Below are positions 50,503 to 55,281 of a stretch of DNA of 55,281 nucleotides, one piece after another. A program made the position numbers and the translations under genes. The stretch is taken from the NCBI GenBank assembly GCA_019695095.1, contig JAIBAQ010000018.1, forward strand, positions 1 to 55,281, read 5' to 3'. This DNA is from Candidatus Hydrogenedentota bacterium. Its GTDB lineage: Bacteria > Hydrogenedentota > Hydrogenedentia > Hydrogenedentales > SLHB01. The first letter of the stretch is position 1. Every line of letters starts with the position of its first letter. The notes beneath the pieces were generated by a model. The model worked only from the letters and a program-made list of their open reading frames with translations, was not told the DNA's origin and did not search any database.

Positions 50503-52317
50503 ATGAGAGCGAATCGCTATCGCTTGGGCGTGTCGGCCCTAATGGCTGCAACGGTTCTTGCCTCCATGGCATGGGGCGAAAAGACATTGATCGAGAAATC
50601 GATGGATAAGATCAAAGCGTCGCCGCCGATATCGCCAGATAGCTTTGATTTCATCATTGTCGGTGACTCGAACACGCTGGAGCCGGTAGAGCAGTCGGAA
50701 GTGTTCCGGCAGTGCATCCGCGAGTTCAATATCTTGCAGCCGAGTCTCGTGATGCATGTGGGGGACATGATCTTGGGCGGCGCCGCGGAGGATCTGTCCG
50801 TGCAGTGGGACGAATTCGACAAGACGATTTCGGAGCTTCAGCCGCCGTTCTTTCCGAATCCGGGTAACCACGATATCACGGACGCGGCAACGGAACGGAT
50901 CTGGGAAGAACGAATCGGACCTACACATTACGCATTCCGGTACGGGAATTCGTTGTTTCTTCTGCTGAATAGCGAAGAGCAGGGAGCGCTATCGCGGATT
51001 TCGGACGGTCAGGCCGCGTGGGCGAAAGAGCAGTTGGATAAATCGGATGCCGCAAACGTATTCGTGTTCGTGCACAAGCCATACTTCGCTCACGAGGGCG
51101 ATCCCGACAAGGCGGAAGAAACGTGGGAGAAGCAGTGGTCGAATATGGCGGAAGTGTTTCGTGGACATCCAGTACGCGGGGTCTTTTCGGGGCACTGGCA
51201 TTTGTATCGCGATTGCGGAACGCGCGACGGTGTGAGATACACAATCTGTGGCGGGTCGTCGGTGTACAAGATGGACGGTTCGGAAGAAGAAGGGTACTTC
51301 AATCACTATTTGCTCGTACGAGTTCGCGGCACGAACGTGGACTGGTCGGTGATTCGTCCGAAGTCGGTGTTTTCGTCACGTGTTGCCACGGCGGCTCGTG
51401 TCGACGAGTTGTACAACATTCGCAACAAGTGGATACATGCGGCGGAATTGCCGGTGCCTGTGAGAGGCGCGGCCGATCAAGAGCTTGTTGTGACGGTCTC
51501 GAATCCGTTTGACAACCCTCTGAAATCCTCGTTGTCGTGGGAGATGACCCCGGGGTGGAGTGTAAGCCCCGCGCAGTTGGAGTATGAGGTGGCCGGAAAG
51601 TCCTCGCAGGAACTGCGTTTTCGCGTGAAATCGGAGGAGACGCAGTTCCCCGTCCCATTCTTCACTACGCAGTATGCTAATGCGAAGGAAGGTCCCGCCG
51701 TGGACGTGAAGCAGGATATGCGGCTGGTGCCGACGGCAAAAGCCATTCGCGCGAAAGCCACGGTGAATATCGATGCCGACCTTGGAGAGTGGGGCGATGC
51801 GCAGATGGTGCGCATGGTATATCCGGCCCAATTCGATGGGAAAAACAAGAAGGACCTCGACAGCGAGCTTGGCTTCATGTGGGATGAGGACTGGCTATAT
51901 CTGGCAGTGCGCGCCGAGGACAACGAGCATTATCAGCCGTTTGCGGGCGACACGGTGTGGTCGGCGGACAACGTGGAAATGTTCCTTAACGATTGGAGTT
52001 GGGGCATTACACTCACGCAAAAGGGTCCGGAAGTCTTCTTGTACTGGGGCGTGGACATGGGCGGCACAGAAGTCAGTACGGAAGTGAAACTGGCGGTAAA
52101 ACGCGAGGGAACGCAGACCGTCTACGAAGCCGCCTTTCCTAAGAATCGTCTTACGCCGCTGATGCTGAAAACCGGAGAACGCTTCCGATACAACGCGCTC
52201 ATGAATGACTTCGATAAATCGGGGCCTGAAGCGAAGCGGCATTGGCTACAACTCGTGCCAGAGAAGCCCGTTAACGGCGGGCCGAAGCCGAAGATGGAGT
52301 TTGAACTGGTAGAATAA
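50503..52317 (+). CDS. secreted calcineurin-like metallophosphoesterase with C-terminal CBM9-like domain
   Basis: A 604-residue exported protein: signal peptide (GVSALMAATVLASMAWG), metallophosphoesterase core with IIVGDSNT (53-58; normally DxH, here Asp55-x-Asn57), LVMHVGDM, PNPGNHDIT, VFVHKPYF and VFSGHWHLYRDCG, to about 270. A beta-sandwich linker follows (about 320-410), then a CBM9-like domain from ATVNIDADLGEWGDAQMVRM to the end (SELGFMWDEDWLYLAVRAED; WSADNVEMFLND). It probably dephosphorylates a phosphorylated polymer or nucleotide outside the cell while binding carbohydrate. The Asn in place of His in the first metal motif is noted. Confidence 0.87.
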   Translation: MRANRYRLGVSALMAATVLASMAWGEKTLIEKSMDKIKASPPISPDSFDFIIVGDSNTLEPVEQSEVFRQCIREFNILQPSLVMHVGDMILGGAAEDLSVQWDEFDKTISELQPPFFPNPGNHDITDAATERIWEERIGPTHYAFRYGNSLFLLLNSEEQGALSRISDGQAAWAKEQLDKSDAANVFVFVHKPYFAHEGDPDKAEETWEKQWSNMAEVFRGHPVRGVFSGHWHLYRDCGTRDGVRYTICGGSSVYKMDGSEEEGYFNHYLLVRVRGTNVDWSVIRPKSVFSSRVATAARVDELYNIRNKWIHAAELPVPVRGAADQELVVTVSNPFDNPLKSSLSWEMTPGWSVSPAQLEYEVAGKSSQELRFRVKSEETQFPVPFFTTQYANAKEGPAVDVKQDMRLVPTAKAIRAKATVNIDADLGEWGDAQMVRMVYPAQFDGKNKKDLDSELGFMWDEDWLYLAVRAEDNEHYQPFAGDTVWSADNVEMFLNDWSWGITLTQKGPEVFLYWGVDMGGTEVSTEVKLAVKREGTQTVYEAAFPKNRLTPLMLKTGERFRYNALMNDFDKSGPEAKRHWLQLVPEKPVNGGPKPKMEFELVE

Positions 52318-52488
52318 GCGCCGCAGAGTTGCCGAAATAGAACACAAGAAGCACAGGCTGTTCTCACGGTGCGTCCGCTCTCGCGCGGCCACTACCAGTC
52401 CTTCGTGGATTGAAAAAGGCAGCAGGCAGGAGATGTCTGAATTGGTTTTTCTGGGTATTGAATTCAAATAGACGATGGAGACGTGCTG

Positions 52489-53721
52489 ATGAGAGCGTTC
52501 ATGTGTGTAGCAGGCGTGTTGGTGTTGATGGTGACCGCCGCTTACGCGGGCGATTCGCCGCAGTTCCGAGGCCCTCATCGGGACGGTAACTTCGATGAGA
52601 CGGGCCTCTTAAAAACGTGGCCTGAAGGAGGACCGGCTAAAGCGTGGGTCGCGACAGGCCTGGGTCGAGGCTTCTCCTCGGCTTCGGTCGTCGGGGAAAA
52701 GATCTACGTCACAGGAATGTTGGACGACAAGACCGGCTACGTGTTCGTGCTCAACAACGACGGCGTCATTGAGAAGAAGATACCCTTTGGGCCGGAGACG
52801 GAAGAAAAGCAGGCCCCGGGTACGCGGTCAACACCGACCATCGACGGAGACAGGCTGTACGTCATTTCGGGCCTGGGTTTGTTGTGCTGCATCGATCTCG
52901 TCAAGGGCGAGAAGATGTGGGACGTGAACGTGCTGGAGCGGTTCGGGGCCGAGAACAACATCTGGAATGTCGCGGAGTCGGTCTTGGTTGACGGCAACCG
53001 CATCATCTGCACGCCGGGAGGCAAGGATGGTCTTCTGGTGGCGCTCGACAAGATGACGGGCGAAACCATCTGGGCGACGAAAGGACCTGAGGACAAAACG
53101 TCGTACTGTTCGCCAACGATTATCGTTCATAACGGCCGTCGCATTGTGACGACGGCGCTTGGGCTGCACTTTATTGGCGCGGATGCAGAAACGGGCGCGC
53201 TATTGTGGTCGTTCGCGCAGAAAGCCCCCTACGACATTCACGGGGTGACGCCGATCTACAAGGATGGACTGCTCTACTATGTGGCCGGCGACGGTTATGG
53301 CGGCGGGGCATTGGAGCTTTCGGCGGATGGCACATCGGTGACTCCGAAGTGGACGGACACCAGCCTTGATTGCCTGCATCACGGAGTCGTGCTCGTAGAT
53401 GGATACCTTTATGGAGCCGGCTACAAAGGCGGTGGCAAGCTGGTGTGTCTGGAAATGGCGACGGGAAAGCTGGTGTGGAGTACGGAAGAAGTGAAGCTTT
53501 CGTCCGTTGTCTACGCCGACGGCATGCTGTACGCCTACGAAGGGCCGAAGGCGGGCGTGATGAATCTCGTGAAGGCGACACCCAGCGCGTTTGAACGTAC
53601 CGGCCGGTTCGACGTGACGGACGGCACCGACCAGCACTGGGCCCATCCAACGATAGCCAACGGGCGTCTGTACGTCCGCCACGGCGATGCACTGATAGCC
53701 TACGACGTCAAGGCCAAGTAG
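52489..53721 (+). CDS. secreted PQQ-like beta-propeller protein 4
   Basis: A 410-residue exported protein with a cleavable signal (FMCVAGVLVLMVTAAYA|GD) and the PQQ-like entry PQFRGPHRDGNFDETGLLKTW, followed by blades VYVFVLNNDG-type, LLCCIDLVKGEKMWDVN, LVALDKMTGETIWATKG, IGADAETGALLWSF and CLEMATGKLVWSTE. This is the common alcohol-dehydrogenase-like propeller of PVC and related bacteria, without the quinoprotein catalytic residues that I can see. The ATG at 52489 has GGAG 8 bases before; the GTG at 52483 is an alternative. Confidence 0.85.
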   Translation: MRAFMCVAGVLVLMVTAAYAGDSPQFRGPHRDGNFDETGLLKTWPEGGPAKAWVATGLGRGFSSASVVGEKIYVTGMLDDKTGYVFVLNNDGVIEKKIPFGPETEEKQAPGTRSTPTIDGDRLYVISGLGLLCCIDLVKGEKMWDVNVLERFGAENNIWNVAESVLVDGNRIICTPGGKDGLLVALDKMTGETIWATKGPEDKTSYCSPTIIVHNGRRIVTTALGLHFIGADAETGALLWSFAQKAPYDIHGVTPIYKDGLLYYVAGDGYGGGALELSADGTSVTPKWTDTSLDCLHHGVVLVDGYLYGAGYKGGGKLVCLEMATGKLVWSTEEVKLSSVVYADGMLYAYEGPKAGVMNLVKATPSAFERTGRFDVTDGTDQHWAHPTIANGRLYVRHGDALIAYDVKAK

Positions 53722-54463
53722 TACTCGCTGTCCTAATCTCTACTGCGGGTATGTGTCGCGAAGGAAGAAGCACGGCAAGTAGAAAGCCGTGTCGCTTGGC
53801 AACCAGACTGTCATCCTGAGCCGGGAACCGCGCGAGCGCGGGTTTCAGTTGTATAAACAAAAGACAACTGGACAGCCTTCACAAGGCATTGGGCAATATT
53901 CCCTGTACTTCGTTCACAATCTCTCAGACAACCTCTTCTCTGGAGTGCCGTAGGCACGGTAGACTCCAGACTGGGGTGAGATTCGCGTTCGAAACGAGAA
54001 TCGACACACCAGGACCCGGCTTGAGGTCTATCAAGTCCCAGATCGGTACACAATACCGATTCACGCAGCTTTGAGCCGCTCCAGAAATGCTGAATGAACT
54101 CAACAGCCTGCCCATTTCGTCGCCAACCCAATTGGATATGGACGTCTAAAGCTACCTGGCCTTAATCGTCGATTCCGCATTTATAACGTACACCCCTCTG
54201 CGTAGGAATTGACAATTCACCTAGAATTATCCAAAAATGGTACTCATTCACGTCGTAATGATGGGGGAAGCCAGGTGTAGTCGTGACGTGGTAGCCGATT
54301 GCAGAAGTATGTCCGCGATGTTGGGCATCTACTTGGGATGAATCGCCCGACGCCATAGTGGCTCTGCGTACGGCATGGGGCGCTGCAAGTTGTCGCGCAA
54401 AGCAGATGAGGCTTTCGCGGGACTGAAAGGCCATGGTTACTTCCATCGCAAGAGGGGTAGGCC
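53722..54463. other. 742-base gene-free stretch
   Basis: Neither strand carries a frame with a signal, domain or good ribosome site. TTGACA occurs at about 54209 without a convincing -10 on the plus strand. The last part should hold the promoter of the Kelch gene. Confidence 0.45.
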
Positions 54464-55281
54464 ATGCGATTCTCATTCCGAACCTTTCTCAGTCTTTTCG
54501 TTGTGGTGTTCAGTGTGTTTGCGATGGTATGTGGTTCTGCGGAGGGCCTGGATGCTCCTGAAGCAAGATCTTTGGGTAAAGCGTCGTCGGCCGCGCAATG
54601 GACTTGGATGCACGGATCCAATTCCGTCAATGCCTACGGTAGCTACGGGACGCTGGGGGAGAGCAGTGCAACGACCACACCCGGAGCCCGCCGCGGGGCT
54701 GCCACGTGGCGAGATGCTACGGGCGCACTGTGGTTGTTCGGCGGATTCGGTTATGGAGCGAGCGGAGGCACGGGATATCTCAACGATCTGTGGAAGTTTG
54801 ATCCGGCAAGCGGAAGATGGACATGGATTAAGGGCAGTTCGTCGATCAATCAACCCGGCGTCTATGGTACTCAGGGCGTCGCCGCAACGGGCAATCGTCC
54901 AGGTGGACGCGTGGACGCGGTGACCTGGTTTGACGAAAGCGGTCGCCTGTGGCTATTCGGAGGGACTGGATACGGATCGACGACTCAACACCTCCTCAAC
55001 GACCTGTGGCGTTACGATCCGGATAGCGGCAACTGGGCGTGGATGAAGGGGAGGAGCAACGCGGAACAAGCTGGGGTCTACGGTGAATTGGGTGAGGCCG
55101 GTGAAACGAACACGCCCGGCTCACGTCGGGGCGCCGTATCCTGGACTGATGGAGCGGACGTTTTCTGGATCTTCGGTGGGTATGGCATCGACGAGAACAG
55201 CCAAATGGGCGCGCTTAACGACGTATGGAAATATGACTGTTCGACTGGCGATTGGACGTGGATGAAAGGGGCAAAGCAGTT
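54464..55281 (+). CDS. secreted Kelch-repeat protein (3' end beyond the window)
   Basis: At least 272 residues, open to the window end. Signal peptide FLSLFVVVFSVFAMVCGSAEG, then Kelch blades. Each has a (R/N/D/Q)W(T/A)W(M/I)(K/H)G start, a TPGARRGA(A)TW strand, LWLFGG(F/T)GYG and LNDLWKFDPASG. Four W-x-W-(M/I) blade marks occur at 54599, 54818, 55034 and 55253, 216-219 bases (72-73 residues) apart. Kelch propellers bind protein or glycan; bacterial exported ones are usually of unknown function. The ATG at 54464 follows AGAGGGG. Confidence 0.85.
   Translation, partial: MRFSFRTFLSLFVVVFSVFAMVCGSAEGLDAPEARSLGKASSAAQWTWMHGSNSVNAYGSYGTLGESSATTTPGARRGAATWRDATGALWLFGGFGYGASGGTGYLNDLWKFDPASGRWTWIKGSSSINQPGVYGTQGVAATGNRPGGRVDAVTWFDESGRLWLFGGTGYGSTTQHLLNDLWRYDPDSGNWAWMKGRSNAEQAGVYGELGEAGETNTPGSRRGAVSWTDGADVFWIFGGYGIDENSQMGALNDVWKYDCSTGDWTWMKGAKQ

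Noticed and set aside
53811-54131. Short minus-strand frames in the gap before the Kelch gene
   Set aside because: No start signal or recognisable residues, and they overlap plus-strand frames of equal weakness.

Overview
Organism. The window (moderately high GC, about 60 intact genes or recognisable remnants) looks like an uncultured, glycan-degrading environmental bacterium of the Hydrogenedentota/Planctomycetota kind. This is inferred from gene content only: several PQQ-like beta-propellers, Tat-exported Gfo/Idh oxidoreductases, glycan-degradation clusters with a sodium symporter, an ECF42 sigma factor with its DGPF partner, and few classical proteobacterial genes. There is no rRNA or other taxonomic marker in the window.

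Layout. (1) 1-7.3 kb: a tRNA-Pro(UGG) gene whose 3' end is the attachment site of a compact integrative element. The element encodes a tyrosine integrase, an HTH regulator, and a tightly overlapping replication operon (AlpA-like HTH, small ORF, DUF669-like protein, archaeo-eukaryotic-type primase, DnaB-like ATPase, winged-helix protein). It has no capsid or packaging genes. A partial tRNA copy at 7.27 kb is its probable right end. (2) 7.6-8.4 kb: a broken EVE-HNH modification-dependent nuclease gene. (3) 8.5-22 kb: a glycan/amino-sugar catabolic locus made of an SSS symporter, two paralogous secreted glycoside-hydrolase-like proteins, a TIM-barrel protein, a DegT aminotransferase, a ceramidase-like hydrolase, a Gfo/Idh oxidoreductase, a NagB-like isomerase and a LacI regulator. 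(4) 22.6-24.4 kb: a graveyard of transposase, AlbA_2/RecG-like and integrase fragments ending in a second full-length copy of the tRNA-Pro 3' end. A fourth, decayed copy lies at 26.7 kb. The tRNA is therefore a repeatedly used insertion hotspot. (5) 24.4-33 kb: a diacylglycerol-type glycosyltransferase, a PAP2 phosphatase, the ECF42/DGPF pair with a matching promoter, a Tat-exported oxidoreductase, heptamer repeats and a TPR protein.

(6) 34.4-44.7 kb: the most unusual block, eight same-strand genes that mostly overlap. They encode two PQQ-like propellers, an NHL propeller, a small Cys4 protein with a Tat-like leader, a Tat-type polyferredoxin, a NapH-like membrane Fe-S protein, a NuoE/NuoF/ferredoxin fusion and a 2Fe-2S/flavoprotein. 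I read it as a membrane-crossing electron-transfer module linking NAD(H) in the cytoplasm to an exported beta-propeller/Fe-S assembly. (7) 44.8-46.7 kb: an ArsF/ArsG-like redox-transport operon with a small thioredoxin, divergent from an 85-residue HTH protein ending in a Cys-rich tail (CC, CC, CCC), a candidate metalloid sensor. (8) 46.7-55.3 kb: further exported propellers, a Tat lipoprotein with a sugar-isomerase-like fold, a secreted metallophosphoesterase with a CBM9-like domain, and a Kelch protein running off the end.
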